NCBI GenBank assembly: GCA_017617125.1
Contig: JAFZWY010000048.1
Coordinates: forward strand, 1 to 64,000
Direction: 5' to 3'
Source: Bacteroidales bacterium
GTDB taxonomy: Bacteria; Bacteroidota; Bacteroidia; Bacteroidales; ML635J-15
DNA: 64,000 nt
The notes below the pieces were generated by a model. It searched no databases, was not told where the DNA came from, and saw only the letters and a program-made list of their open reading frames with translations. The position numbers were made by a program, and so were the translations under genes. Positions 20,048-28,765 of this stretch are shown one piece after another (the stretch's first letter is position 1; every line of letters begins with the position of its first letter).

Positions 20048-20618
20048 TTCCAAACAATTCTTTTTCGACGAGTTCGCAAACTATATGTCCAATCATTATA
20101 TGTGCTTCCTGGATACGCGGGGTGACGTCGGAAGGAACATTTATAACAAGGTCGGAAAACGAAGCTATTTTTCCGCCATTGCATCCGGTCATCGCTATAG
20201 TATAAGCGCCTATTTCTTGAGCCTTTTCAAAGGCTTTCAATACGTTAGTCGAATTTCCCGACGTAGAAATGCCTACTAGCACATCGCCCTTATGCGCCAT
20301 CGCCTCGACAGCTCTCGAAAACACATTGTCGTAACCATAGTCGTTCGACACCGATGTCATGTACGACGAATTGCAGTGCAGAGCCTCGGCATACAGCGGC
20401 TTGCGTTCGAGGTAAAAGCGACCAGAAAGTTCTGCGGCAATATGCTGGGCATCGGCGGCACTGCCACCGTTGCCACAAAACAAAACCTTTGCACCATTGC
20501 GGTACGCATCAACTACTATCGACTTGAACCTTTCGATGCGTTGCACAAGTTCATTGTTTTCCAATATTCGTTGCTTCGTGGCTATGCTTTCGCCTATTAT
20601 TCGTTCTATTTCATTCAT
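20040..20618 (-). CDS. gmhA: D-sedoheptulose 7-phosphate isomerase GmhA
   Basis: 192 aa, standard family length. A SIS-fold enzyme that turns sedoheptulose 7-phosphate into glycero-manno-heptose 7-phosphate, the first step of ADP-heptose synthesis for LPS or surface glycans. Visible motifs are the phosphosugar loops CGNGGSAADAQHIAAE (residues 48-63) and GISTSGNSTN (117-126). His59, Glu63, Gln170 and His178 align with the zinc ligands known in E. coli GmhA (His61, Glu65, Gln172, His180). Start and stop overlap both neighbours by 8 bases, so the three genes are translationally coupled. No hldE or gmhB is nearby. Confidence 0.95.
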   Translation of the reverse strand: MNEIERIIGESIATKQRILENNELVQRIERFKSIVVDAYRNGAKVLFCGNGGSAADAQHIAAELSGRFYLERKPLYAEALHCNSSYMTSVSNDYGYDNVFSRAVEAMAHKGDVLVGISTSGNSTNVLKAFEKAQEIGAYTIAMTGCNGGKIASFSDLVINVPSDVTPRIQEAHIMIGHIVCELVEKELFGNG

Positions 20619-21732
20619 CTTCGGTGAAAAGTGTTTCTATGGTTTTTGTAAGGTTAACCCAGGAAAATTTCTGTTTCTCTACTGCTACGTTCCTCTCGAA
20701 TTCCTCGCGACGGTCGTTCTCGTAAAAATCGACTATGGCATCGGCAATATCCTTGGGATTAGGTTCAACTACATATCCTACAACACCATTGGGGACAATG
20801 TCGGCAAGTTTGTCAACATTGGTTACGAGCATAGGCTTCTCGAAATGATATGCCATACGTGTAACCCCGCTTTCACGTGGTTTCTTGTATGTCTGCACGA
20901 CCATGTCGGCAGCAGAGAAATACTTGTTTACGTCGCGATTGTTTATGTATTCGGTACGCATCTCAAGGTAATCGCCAACGTTGGCGTTCCTGATTTTGTC
21001 GATGTAAGGCTGTATGTTGTCCTTGAATTCGCCTGCGACTATCAGCTTTACATTATATTTCCGCAATCTTGGATCGGCAAGCGCATCTATAAGCAAGTCG
21101 AGACCCTTGTACGGGCGTATATAGCCGAAAAACAGCAGATATCTGCACGACGGGTCAAGCGAAAGCTTCTCGATTGCCATATTGCGAGGTATCCGTTCGC
21201 CGTAAGGCACATTTATAGGCATGTTCGAATATTTCTTGGGCTTAGGATTCTTCTCGAAATGTTCAATATCTTCGGCAATACCCTTGTTTACACATACAAA
21301 TCCGTCGACATTGCGTGCAAACTTATACGGGAGAAAACGGTCAAGAACGTCGGCATCGTCGGGAATCATATCCTTCACTATTGCGACGCGCTTTATTTGC
21401 GAGCAGGTATTGAGTTTCTGCGCTATATTGCCCATGCAGACCGATGCGCGCGAATCTGTATATGCAAAAATGACCTCGTCGGGAAGCGATTTTTTGATAT
21501 AATTGGCAGTCTTCCTCCAGCTAACCGGGTTCACAGAATTAATCATGTGCGTTATCTTGAGGTTTTCTGGTGAGGAGTCGCCCGACAGCTTCATATATCG
21601 CATACCCTGATACTTGTATGTAATGATTTCAACGTCATTGCCATCGGCCATCAGTTGTCGCGCCAGATTGTGGTTGAAAGCAGAAACCTTGCTCCTATAT
21701 GGGTAGGCCGTACCTATAATAATAACCTTCAT
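20611..21732 (-). CDS. GT4-family glycosyltransferase
   Basis: 373 aa, two Rossmann lobes (GT-B). The N-terminal lobe starts MKVIIIGTAYPYRSKVSAFN. The C-terminal lobe has the GT4 donor-binding elements: LLFFGYIRPYKGLDLLIDAL near residue 198, then ESGVTRMAYHFEKPMLVTNV near 285, where the Glu of the E-x7-E type motif contacts the nucleotide sugar. It is soluble with no membrane segment. It is first in an operon with gmhA, which suggests a heptose-containing glycan or lipooligosaccharide, but donor and acceptor cannot be read from sequence. Confidence 0.85.
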   Translation of the reverse strand: MKVIIIGTAYPYRSKVSAFNHNLARQLMADGNDVEIITYKYQGMRYMKLSGDSSPENLKITHMINSVNPVSWRKTANYIKKSLPDEVIFAYTDSRASVCMGNIAQKLNTCSQIKRVAIVKDMIPDDADVLDRFLPYKFARNVDGFVCVNKGIAEDIEHFEKNPKPKKYSNMPINVPYGERIPRNMAIEKLSLDPSCRYLLFFGYIRPYKGLDLLIDALADPRLRKYNVKLIVAGEFKDNIQPYIDKIRNANVGDYLEMRTEYINNRDVNKYFSAADMVVQTYKKPRESGVTRMAYHFEKPMLVTNVDKLADIVPNGVVGYVVEPNPKDIADAIVDFYENDRREEFERNVAVEKQKFSWVNLTKTIETLFTEDE

Positions 21733-21752
21733 CTTCCTTTTGTAATTGAATG

Positions 21753-21780
21753 CAAAATTAATCTTTTTTCTGAATTACAA
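21753..21780 (-). promoter_or_regulatory. Bacteroidota-type promoter for the GT4-gmhA-thioesterase operon
   Basis: On the minus strand TAATTTTG (21753-21760) matches the TAnnTTTG -7 box, with TTG (21778-21780) 17 bases upstream. The leader would be about 15-20 bases. Confidence 0.5.
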
Positions 21781-21853
21781 TACCATCACGCAAACTTTTA
21801 AGCATTAGACAAAAATAGTTATCAACAAGTGGCCAGCGATATGAAAAAGTTTG

Positions 21854-21861
21854 TATTTTTG
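21854..21861 (+). promoter_or_regulatory. -7 box (TATTTTTG) for pdxJ
   Basis: TATTTTTG matches TAnnTTTG, about 57 bases before the pdxJ start. No convincing TTTG lies about 19 bases upstream, so this is weaker than the other promoters in the window. Confidence 0.4.
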
Positions 21862-21917
21862 GCATCCCTGTTTCGAATAGGGCATATGGATTTGATTTTG
21901 AAGAAAAGGTTTTAGAA

Positions 21918-22637
21918 ATGACAAAGTTAAGTGTAAACATTAACAAGATTGCAACGATAAGGAATGCTCGTGGCGGTAATGTTCCCGATGTAAAACTGGC
22001 AGCAATCAACTGCGAAAAGTTCGGAGCACAAGGCATAACAGTTCATCCTCGTCCCGACGGACGACACATAAAATACCAGGACGTGTACGACATACGCCCA
22101 ATAATCACCACCGAGTTCAATATCGAAGGTTACCCGTCGAAAGAATTCATCGAACTGGTATTGCGGGTTAAGCCAACCCAAGTAACTCTTGTACCGGATC
22201 CACCCGAGGCACTCACATCAAATGCAGGCTGGGATACAGTTGCAAACAAGGAATTTCTGAAGAAAATCATAGGCGACTTCAAGGATGCAGGCATAAGGAC
22301 ATCTATCTTTGTCGACACAAAGCCGCAGAATATAAAAGGTGCAGTTTACACAGAAACCGATCGTATCGAGTTATATACAGAACCATACGCGACTAACTTC
22401 CCAAAAAACAAGGAGAAGGCTGTAGCCGACTTTGTAAAGGCTGCGGAATTGGCAAGCGAACTTGGACTCGGAATAAACGCTGGACACGACCTCAATCTTG
22501 ACAATCTTAATTACTTCGTAACAAAAGTTCCCAATGTAGCCGAAGTGTCGATAGGCCATGCGCTAATATCCGATGCACTTTATATGGGACTTGAAACTAC
22601 TATAAAGAAGTATCTTAAAGAATTGAAAATAAAGTAA
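21918..22637 (+). CDS. pdxJ: Pyridoxine 5'-phosphate synthase PdxJ
   Basis: 239 aa TIM-barrel enzyme, normal family length. It condenses 3-amino-2-oxopropyl phosphate with deoxyxylulose 5-phosphate to make pyridoxine 5'-phosphate (DXP-dependent vitamin B6 route). Family motifs run throughout: [17 protein letters not shown] at the start, [13 protein letters not shown] (His and Arg contacts of the active site) near residue 39, [17 protein letters not shown] near 97, and [15 protein letters not shown] near 190. It is transcribed alone, with an intrinsic terminator right after the stop. Confidence 0.96.
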   Translation: MTKLSVNINKIATIRNARGGNVPDVKLAAINCEKFGAQGITVHPRPDGRHIKYQDVYDIRPIITTEFNIEGYPSKEFIELVLRVKPTQVTLVPDPPEALTSNAGWDTVANKEFLKKIIGDFKDAGIRTSIFVDTKPQNIKGAVYTETDRIELYTEPYATNFPKNKEKAVADFVKAAELASELGLGINAGHDLNLDNLNYFVTKVPNVAEVSIGHALISDALYMGLETTIKKYLKELKIK

Positions 22638-22655
22638 ATAACTTCCAAACAATAC

Positions 22656-22687
22656 AAAAAGCACCCGCAAAAACGGGTGCTTTTTTA
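22656..22687 (+). terminator. Intrinsic terminator after pdxJ
   Basis: Stem gcacccg (22661-22667) pairs with cgggtgc (22674-22680), six-base loop, preceded by A-run and followed by six T. Confidence 0.9.
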
Positions 22688-22713
22688 TGCTCAAAAATTT
22701 TCTAATTTTTCTT

Positions 22714-22744
22714 TTTGTTGTATAAAGTAAATGACTTACATTTG
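22714..22744 (+). promoter_or_regulatory. Bacteroidota-type promoter for the decarboxylase gene
   Basis: TTTG (22714-22717), 19-base spacer, TACATTTG (22737-22744): a near-ideal match to TTTG-N19-TAnnTTTG. The leader to the ATG at 22792 is roughly 40 bases. Confidence 0.75.
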
Positions 22745-22791
22745 TCGTCAGTTTTGCTATGTAGTTAATTTAGATTTGATTTTATTGAGAA

Positions 22792-24186
22792 ATGAAAGTT
22801 AAGTATCAGGATTTGATTGAACAGTCGTTCGACTTTCCAACCGAAGAATTTGAAGTAGAAGAAGGAGAACTCCTTTACTACGACATTCCACTTATGGATT
22901 TGGTTAAACAGTATGGAACACCTTTGAAATTCACTTACTTGCCTAAGATAACAGAGAATATCCAGAAGGCAAGGGTGTGGTTCAACGTGGCTATTACAAA
23001 GGCCGACTATCAAGGTAAGTATGTTCAGTGCTATTGCACCAAGAGTTCGCACTTCCAGTTTGTAATGGAGGAAGTACTGAAAAACAACGTGCAGCTGGAA
23101 ACTAGTTCCAGCTTCGACATAGACCTTATTCGTGCCCTCAAGGAACAGAACCTTGTTGACGAAAGTCTGCACGTTGTGTGCAACGGATTCAAGATTCCAG
23201 CCTATATCGAGAACATTGCCCGGTTGATGAACGAAGGCTTCAAGAACGTTATTCCAATCCTCGACAATCCTAACGAACTGAAAGGTCTCCTCGAAAATGT
23301 TGAAGGTGACTTCAACGTGGGTATACGTATTGCGTCGGAAGAGGAACCAAAATTCGAGTTCTATACTTCGCGACTTGGAATTGGCTACAAGAACATAATG
23401 CAGTTCTACCACGATGCCATAGAAAACAATCCGAGAGTGAAGTTGAAGATGCTACATTTCTTCATCAATACAGGAATCAAGGATACCGCATACTACTGGA
23501 ACGAACTTAACAAGTGCATCAACGTATACTGCGAACTCAAGAAGATATGTCCCGACCTCGATTCGCTCGACATTGGCGGCGGTTTCCCGATAAAAAACAG
23601 CCTTAACTTCGACTACGACTACGAATATATGGCCGAGGAGATTGTCAACCAGATAAAGATGATCTGCACGGCAGCCAAGGTTCAAGAACCTGACATTTAC
23701 ACCGAGTTCGGTTCGTTCACCGTTGGTGAAAGCGGAGGCGCAATATATTCGGTAGTAGACCAGAAGCAGCAAAACGATCGAGAAAAATGGAACATGATCG
23801 ACTCTTCGTTCATTACAACTCTACCCGACTCGTGGGCCATCAACAAGAGATTTGTAATGTTGCCGCTCAACCGTTGGGACAGCCAGTACGAACGTGTTTT
23901 CCTCGGCGGTCTTACCTGCGACAGCGACGACTACTACAATTCTGAACAACATGTCAACGCAATATACTTGCCCGAATTCGATCCCAACGAAACACTTTAC
24001 ATCGGCTTCTTCAACACTGGAGCATACCAGGAGGCGATAGGCGGATTCGGTGGAATCCAGCACTGCCTGATCCCAGCCCCGAAGCACGTACTTATCAACC
24101 GCGACGAGGATGGCAAGATTACTACAAGGCTATACTCGAAAGAACAGAGCTATAAGTCGATGCTTAAGACTCTGGGATACTATTAA
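22792..24186 (+). CDS. PLP-dependent decarboxylase, probably arginine decarboxylase
   Basis: 464 aa, a fold-III (alanine-racemase-like) PLP decarboxylase. The N-terminal barrel has the PLP lysine region YVQCYCTKSSHF near residue 75. Further motifs are ETSSSFDIDLIRAL, the family LDIGGGFP loop near residue 262 that binds the PLP phosphate, and a C-terminal beta domain with EQHVNAIYLPEFDPNETLYIG and GAYQEAIGGFGG near 400-425. Length and motifs fit the Bacteroidota biosynthetic arginine decarboxylase group (agmatine and polyamine synthesis), which is shorter than E. coli SpeA. Diaminopimelate or carboxynorspermidine decarboxylase are the alternatives. It has its own promoter and ends at a terminator shared with the convergent gene. 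No agmatinase gene is nearby. Confidence 0.78.
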   Translation: MKVKYQDLIEQSFDFPTEEFEVEEGELLYYDIPLMDLVKQYGTPLKFTYLPKITENIQKARVWFNVAITKADYQGKYVQCYCTKSSHFQFVMEEVLKNNVQLETSSSFDIDLIRALKEQNLVDESLHVVCNGFKIPAYIENIARLMNEGFKNVIPILDNPNELKGLLENVEGDFNVGIRIASEEEPKFEFYTSRLGIGYKNIMQFYHDAIENNPRVKLKMLHFFINTGIKDTAYYWNELNKCINVYCELKKICPDLDSLDIGGGFPIKNSLNFDYDYEYMAEEIVNQIKMICTAAKVQEPDIYTEFGSFTVGESGGAIYSVVDQKQQNDREKWNMIDSSFITTLPDSWAINKRFVMLPLNRWDSQYERVFLGGLTCDSDDYYNSEQHVNAIYLPEFDPNETLYIGFFNTGAYQEAIGGFGGIQHCLIPAPKHVLINRDEDGKITTRLYSKEQSYKSMLKTLGYY

Positions 24187-24214
24187 TAGTTTGAAAGTTT
24201 TTTGTCGATGATAC

Positions 24215-24250
24215 AAAGGGCTACCTTATCAGCATAAGGTTGCCCTTTTT
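24215..24250 (+). terminator. Intrinsic terminator embedded in the 3' end of the opposite gene
   Basis: Arms aaagggc-t-accttat (24215-24229) and ataaggt-t-gcccttt (24234-24248) pair with one T-T mismatch, followed by a T-run on the plus strand. The stem covers the last four sense codons and the stop of the convergent PKD gene. Confidence 0.75.
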
Positions 24251-27200
24251 TGTGCGTATGCTTCCGTCGAACATTTCGGCTTCTACATAATATGAATAGG
24301 TATCGTTGTTCTGCACTTTGCCCTTAAGTGTTCCGTCCCAGCCTATATGCAGGTCGTCGCTGAAGAATACTTCCTCGCCCCAGCGGTTGTATATGCGGAA
24401 TTGCAAAAGTCGCTTGATGCCAAGACCTCGCACATATACAATGTTGTTGCCGTCGCCATTGCTGAGCGGAGTGAATGCGCCAGGCACGTCGAGTGTGAGA
24501 TTCATGTCGACTTCTATGTGTATGTCGAATCGGCTTTCGTAGCAGCCGAGAGTATCGCTGAGCCATACTACATAGTCGGTGGTATGTAGCGGGAAGAAAA
24601 TCAACGAGTCGCATTCGAACGAAATAACATCTGTTTCCGGGTTCCAGCGGCAGTTAAGGTCCATGTCCGACATTATTAGTGCTACGGCCGTGTCGCCAAT
24701 GTTTATTGTCGTGTACGTTGGATCGATGTCGGCTTCGAGCGGCGTTATCACACCAACACGAACAGAATCTTCGGCACGGCACATCTTGTCGGTGAATACT
24801 TCTACGTAGTAAGTGGTTGTTTCGTTTGGAGTTACGGCTTGCGATGGCGAATTGTCGTCAATAGGAGATTCCCAGTGGTAGGTGTTTCCGCCTACAACAA
24901 AGAGGTTAACATCATTGCCGAAGCAAATGACGGTATCGTTGTTTGTTCGCGGGTGTGGACTCGGGAATATTAAGTATGCGTGCGAAACGCTGTCGTAGCA
25001 GTTGTGGTCGCTGGTAACTGCCAGCGAAACTGTAAATGTGGAGTCGGAATATGACGGATTTGTCCAATGTATTGGAATTTCATTTTCCGATACGTCGAGC
25101 GGTTTCCCATTCAAATACCAGTTCCAACCAGAGTTCTCCGACGACTGGTTAATAAGTGTTGCATCCAAAGGTCCGCATTGGCCTTCGGTAATCTCGTTGC
25201 CATTGGCAAACAGTCCGAAGCGGGCATCGACGCCATATACGTGTATCATTTCGGTAATGTCGACAGAACACTCGCCACTTGTAAGACTAAGAACAACGGG
25301 AAAATATCCAGATTGTGGCACATAGTCGTAGGTATGTGTGACCGTTGGCATTGTGTAGTTGTGGCCGCCGCCCACAACCCACTGGTACGACTGTACATTT
25401 TGTGCGTTAAGCATTCTGAAGGTTACTTCGTCGCCAGCGCAGATGGCTGTGTCGCTGATACTTATGTTGGCATATGGGCCGCTGACAATGATGCTGGCAT
25501 TCTTTATCTGGCGGCACCCTGCAGGTGTGGTAACTTCAAACGAGATTTGGTAGTTGCCAGGGGTGTTGTACAGATATTCCGGATTTTCGACGTAGAGGTT
25601 ATCGCCGTTTCCCATGTTCCAGTGGAACGAAGGCTGTGTGCCATCGGGGAGGGCTATAGTTGTAACATTAAATACTGGTTGTGCAGGATAGCAGTCGAAT
25701 ATCTGGTTTTGTGGTGTCAGGTCGGTTTCGAGACCTTCGACCAACACACCGTTGGGGTAATTTATTGAGTCGGTGCATCCCAAACCGCCGGTTACCTTGA
25801 GCGAGAACGGATATCGTCCTGGAGTCGGGAAATGGAGCGAAAGTACCGAGCCAGCAATTCCAACTGGTTGCGCACTGCCGAAGTCCCATTCGTAGGTGAA
25901 ATCCGGATTTACAACATTTGCCGAAAACAGCACCATGCTGGTGTTGCATACACTGTCGTCGAACTGTACGTCGAGGTCGGGAATGGCGATAGCATGAATA
26001 TGGTTGTTTAGAGTCTGCCTGTCGGTGCATCCATGCATTGTCGTTACCATATATGTGATGTTAAGGTAGCCGGTATCTGTAAATTCGTGCTGAATATTAT
26101 TTCCGTGTACAACATCGGTTCCGCCTATGCTCCATTGTACATCGGATATGGGGTCGTCGGTATTGGTAAGTATGCATTCGAATTCTATTGTAGTGGGGGC
26201 GCATACTACGGTAGGCGGCGGATTTATTGCCGAAGCCGGATCGACTACGTATATTGGTTTTGTGTATGTCGATATGCATCCGTCGTTTTGGCGCAGGTAT
26301 GCTGTTATGGTATGATTGCCAGCTTCCTGGTACATGTGAGGATGGGATATGTTTGTGTGTATGTCGAACCATTCGAGGTCTTCGACTGGGACATCGTTTA
26401 CTCCCCAGTTGTATCCGATAGTAAAAAACTCGGCTGCATAATTATCTAGTTCTACCGACATGTATCTTCCCATGCAAACAGTGTCGGGCGAGAGATGCCA
26501 TTCGAAAAGAAGTTCATTTATATAGCTGTCAAGGTTCGTGATGTATGTGCAGTCTGAGTTGTTTTTGTGGCCTATCAGCGTACATTGGTATGAACCATAA
26601 TCCGGATATGTGTAATTTAATACGGTTGAAATGGAATGAGGTATGTATAAAAGAGTGTCGTGGTCTGAATTCGTTATTATCCATTCCCAGTAATGTGCAC
26701 CTCTGTTGTCGGTGATGGTATATCTGAAGTCGAATGGTGCTGAACAATGTGTGTATTGTTTAAAGTTCATTATTGGTCCCATTACATATACGCTATCCTG
26801 GCGATAATCATCATATGGACAGAGTAGATATGAAGTGCTTAGTCCTATATAGTTCCAGCCTGTATCTATATCAAACGTGTACGGGGTGTATTCCATTGGA
26901 ATGGGTGGATTAAAATTGTGCTCATTTATGTGAAAGGTGAATAAAATAGAATCTGAACTTGCGTACATGGAATTGTATAGATAATATACGTCCTGCGGGC
27001 AAATAGTATCCCCGCTGATCTGAGTGTGCGTATTGTCGTACACTCCATAGTCTTCGGGAGGAACTGTATATCCTATTTCTATTTCCCCACTACAGCCACA
27101 ACCAGATATATGTCCATCATTCCAGAATGGTCTGGTGTCGGTACAACCAGAAGTGTCTACGATGGTTAGCGTTGGATAAAATGTGCCAACTTCGGTATAT

Positions 27201-28711
27201 GTGTGCGATACTGGCGTATAGGTCGTGTGCATGGTATTTCCGTCGCCAAAGTCCCAGTAGTAGTCGACAATTGCTTCGTTTTCTGTGTATTCAATAAAAT
27301 GATCAAAGTAAACAGTTGTAGGATTACAACCTCCGCTTACTACTGGATCAGCTCCTTCCCATAGAGCCATTGATGCCTCAGGATGGTTTACAATAATAGT
27401 AGGCCCCTCAAAGGTGTCGTAACATCCTGCAGAGGTATATGCCGTCAGTGTAGGATGATAAACTCCGTTTTCGTAATATGTAACTTCTGGATTTTCATTC
27501 GTGTTATATGTATTATATGGTGGATTGACATCGATATCGTACAAGTACGATATGTCATCGCCTGTAGATGTGTTTGTAAAATGTACGGTAAATGGGTAAT
27601 CGCATGAGAAAGTGCTGTCGACCGTAAACGAAGCTTCAACATGTTCTACCGTAACATCGAATGTCGTCGTACGTTCGCATGGTCCGCCTGGGTCGACGGT
27701 GAATGTAACCGTGTATGTGCCTGCTGTCGTGTAAGTATGATGTGCATTACGGTCGTGCGAAACAGGACTGCCGTCGCCGAAATTCCATTGGCAGTTGGTG
27801 TTGGTCGGCATAAGGCTTCGGAAAGTTGCGGATACGTTCTTGCATACAACTGATGGCGCATCGTAGCGTGGCACTAATGCGGCTATCGAAATCATGCTTG
27901 GGTAAGATGCCGAGGCCGAGCATCCGTAGCTGTCGGTGACTGTTACGCTTACGTCGAACTGTCCGTACGAATTGTAGGTGTGCGTAAGGTTGTCGCCTGT
28001 ACCTGTTTGTCCGTCGCCAAAGTTCCACGACAGCGTATATGCAGGTGATACGTTTGGCGCGGTAGTGACGTGCGACTGGAATGGCACAACAAGCGGAGGC
28101 TGGCACCACTGGTCGACATCGGTTTCGACTGATACCGATGGTGCAGAGGAAACATTTGATATTTGTGCGTAGTGTTCGTCTGTGCAGCCGTTGGCATCGG
28201 TAACGCGTAGCGACACCGTAAGAAGTCCGGAGTTAAGGTAGGTATGTGTGGCATTCTGGGTTGCAGAAGTGGTTCCGTCGCCCCAGTACCAAAGCCAGCT
28301 TGTGATGGGAGCGTCGCCTTGTGCCGACTGGTCGTTCATCGTTACGTCGAAAGGCGTGCAGCCTGTACGTGGTGTTTCGTCGAAATGTGCTTCGGGCGAC
28401 TGGAATATTACAACCTCATGGCTGTCGCTGGCGGTCTGTCCGTTGCTGGTGACAGTTACCGAAATGGTATATGTTCCGCCGTCGAGGTACGAGAATGTAG
28501 GAGATGCAAGCTGCGATACGTCGCCGTTGCCCGATGACCAAGAGTACGACACGTTGCCGCTTGCGCCAGTTACGTTGCATCCGAAACGCAGGTTTTGTGG
28601 TGAGCAACCGCTGAAATTGTCGGCGGTAATGGTTACCGACAATTGTGCTTTTGCAGTAAATCCCATAAGGATTACGACAAGTAGCATTAATATATATCCG
28701 GTTGCTTTCAT
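24221..28711 (-). CDS. PKD-repeat surface protein with T9SS type B (gliding-associated) C-terminal domain, paralogue 2
   Basis: 1496 aa. Signal peptide at the ATG 28711 (MKATGYILMLLVVILMGFTAKAQ). The body is a chain of PKD domains, recognised by repeated GDG...HTY lines such as WYWGDGTTSATQNATHTY, SWNFGDGQTGTGDNLTHTY and YYWDFGDGNTMHTTYTPVSHTY. Later domains are more diverged. The last 90 residues are a type B sorting domain: LDVPGAFTPLSNGDGNNIVY, then FRIYNRWGEEVFFSDDLHIGWDG, ending KKGNLMLIR. Known role of such domains is export by T9SS, often with a PorP/SprF partner. It is a tandem paralogue of the next gene upstream (28749-33197), matching it at both ends. Thirty-seven bases separate the two, with a candidate promoter between. 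Confidence 0.88.
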   Translation of the reverse strand: MKATGYILMLLVVILMGFTAKAQLSVTITADNFSGCSPQNLRFGCNVTGASGNVSYSWSSGNGDVSQLASPTFSYLDGGTYTISVTVTSNGQTASDSHEVVIFQSPEAHFDETPRTGCTPFDVTMNDQSAQGDAPITSWLWYWGDGTTSATQNATHTYLNSGLLTVSLRVTDANGCTDEHYAQISNVSSAPSVSVETDVDQWCQPPLVVPFQSHVTTAPNVSPAYTLSWNFGDGQTGTGDNLTHTYNSYGQFDVSVTVTDSYGCSASASYPSMISIAALVPRYDAPSVVCKNVSATFRSLMPTNTNCQWNFGDGSPVSHDRNAHHTYTTAGTYTVTFTVDPGGPCERTTTFDVTVEHVEASFTVDSTFSCDYPFTVHFTNTSTGDDISYLYDIDVNPPYNTYNTNENPEVTYYENGVYHPTLTAYTSAGCYDTFEGPTIIVNHPEASMALWEGADPVVSGGCNPTTVYFDHFIEYTENEAIVDYYWDFGDGNTMHTTYTPVSHTYTEVGTFYPTLTIVDTSGCTDTRPFWNDGHISGCGCSGEIEIGYTVPPEDYGVYDNTHTQISGDTICPQDVYYLYNSMYASSDSILFTFHINEHNFNPPIPMEYTPYTFDIDTGWNYIGLSTSYLLCPYDDYRQDSVYVMGPIMNFKQYTHCSAPFDFRYTITDNRGAHYWEWIITNSDHDTLLYIPHSISTVLNYTYPDYGSYQCTLIGHKNNSDCTYITNLDSYINELLFEWHLSPDTVCMGRYMSVELDNYAAEFFTIGYNWGVNDVPVEDLEWFDIHTNISHPHMYQEAGNHTITAYLRQNDGCISTYTKPIYVVDPASAINPPPTVVCAPTTIEFECILTNTDDPISDVQWSIGGTDVVHGNNIQHEFTDTGYLNITYMVTTMHGCTDRQTLNNHIHAIAIPDLDVQFDDSVCNTSMVLFSANVVNPDFTYEWDFGSAQPVGIAGSVLSLHFPTPGRYPFSLKVTGGLGCTDSINYPNGVLVEGLETDLTPQNQIFDCYPAQPVFNVTTIALPDGTQPSFHWNMGNGDNLYVENPEYLYNTPGNYQISFEVTTPAGCRQIKNASIIVSGPYANISISDTAICAGDEVTFRMLNAQNVQSYQWVVGGGHNYTMPTVTHTYDYVPQSGYFPVVLSLTSGECSVDITEMIHVYGVDARFGLFANGNEITEGQCGPLDATLINQSSENSGWNWYLNGKPLDVSENEIPIHWTNPSYSDSTFTVSLAVTSDHNCYDSVSHAYLIFPSPHPRTNNDTVICFGNDVNLFVVGGNTYHWESPIDDNSPSQAVTPNETTTYYVEVFTDKMCRAEDSVRVGVITPLEADIDPTYTTINIGDTAVALIMSDMDLNCRWNPETDVISFECDSLIFFPLHTTDYVVWLSDTLGCYESRFDIHIEVDMNLTLDVPGAFTPLSNGDGNNIVYVRGLGIKRLLQFRIYNRWGEEVFFSDDLHIGWDGTLKGKVQNNDTYSYYVEAEMFDGSIRTKKGNLMLIR

Positions 28712-28736
28712 GCTTTCAAATTGGCAATTTGTTTTA

Positions 28737-28765
28737 CAAAAGTAACAATTATTTTATGAGCACAA
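28737..28765 (-). promoter_or_regulatory. Candidate promoter between the two PKD paralogues
   Basis: On the minus strand TACTTTTG (28737-28744) matches TAnnTTTG, with TTG (28763-28765) 18 bases upstream inside the 3' end of the preceding gene. It would let the downstream paralogue be expressed on its own. Confidence 0.5.

Noticed and set aside
20470..21573. 367-codon plus-strand frame opposite gmhA and the GT4 gene
   Set aside because: It crosses the boundary of two well-supported overlapping genes and has no family motif.
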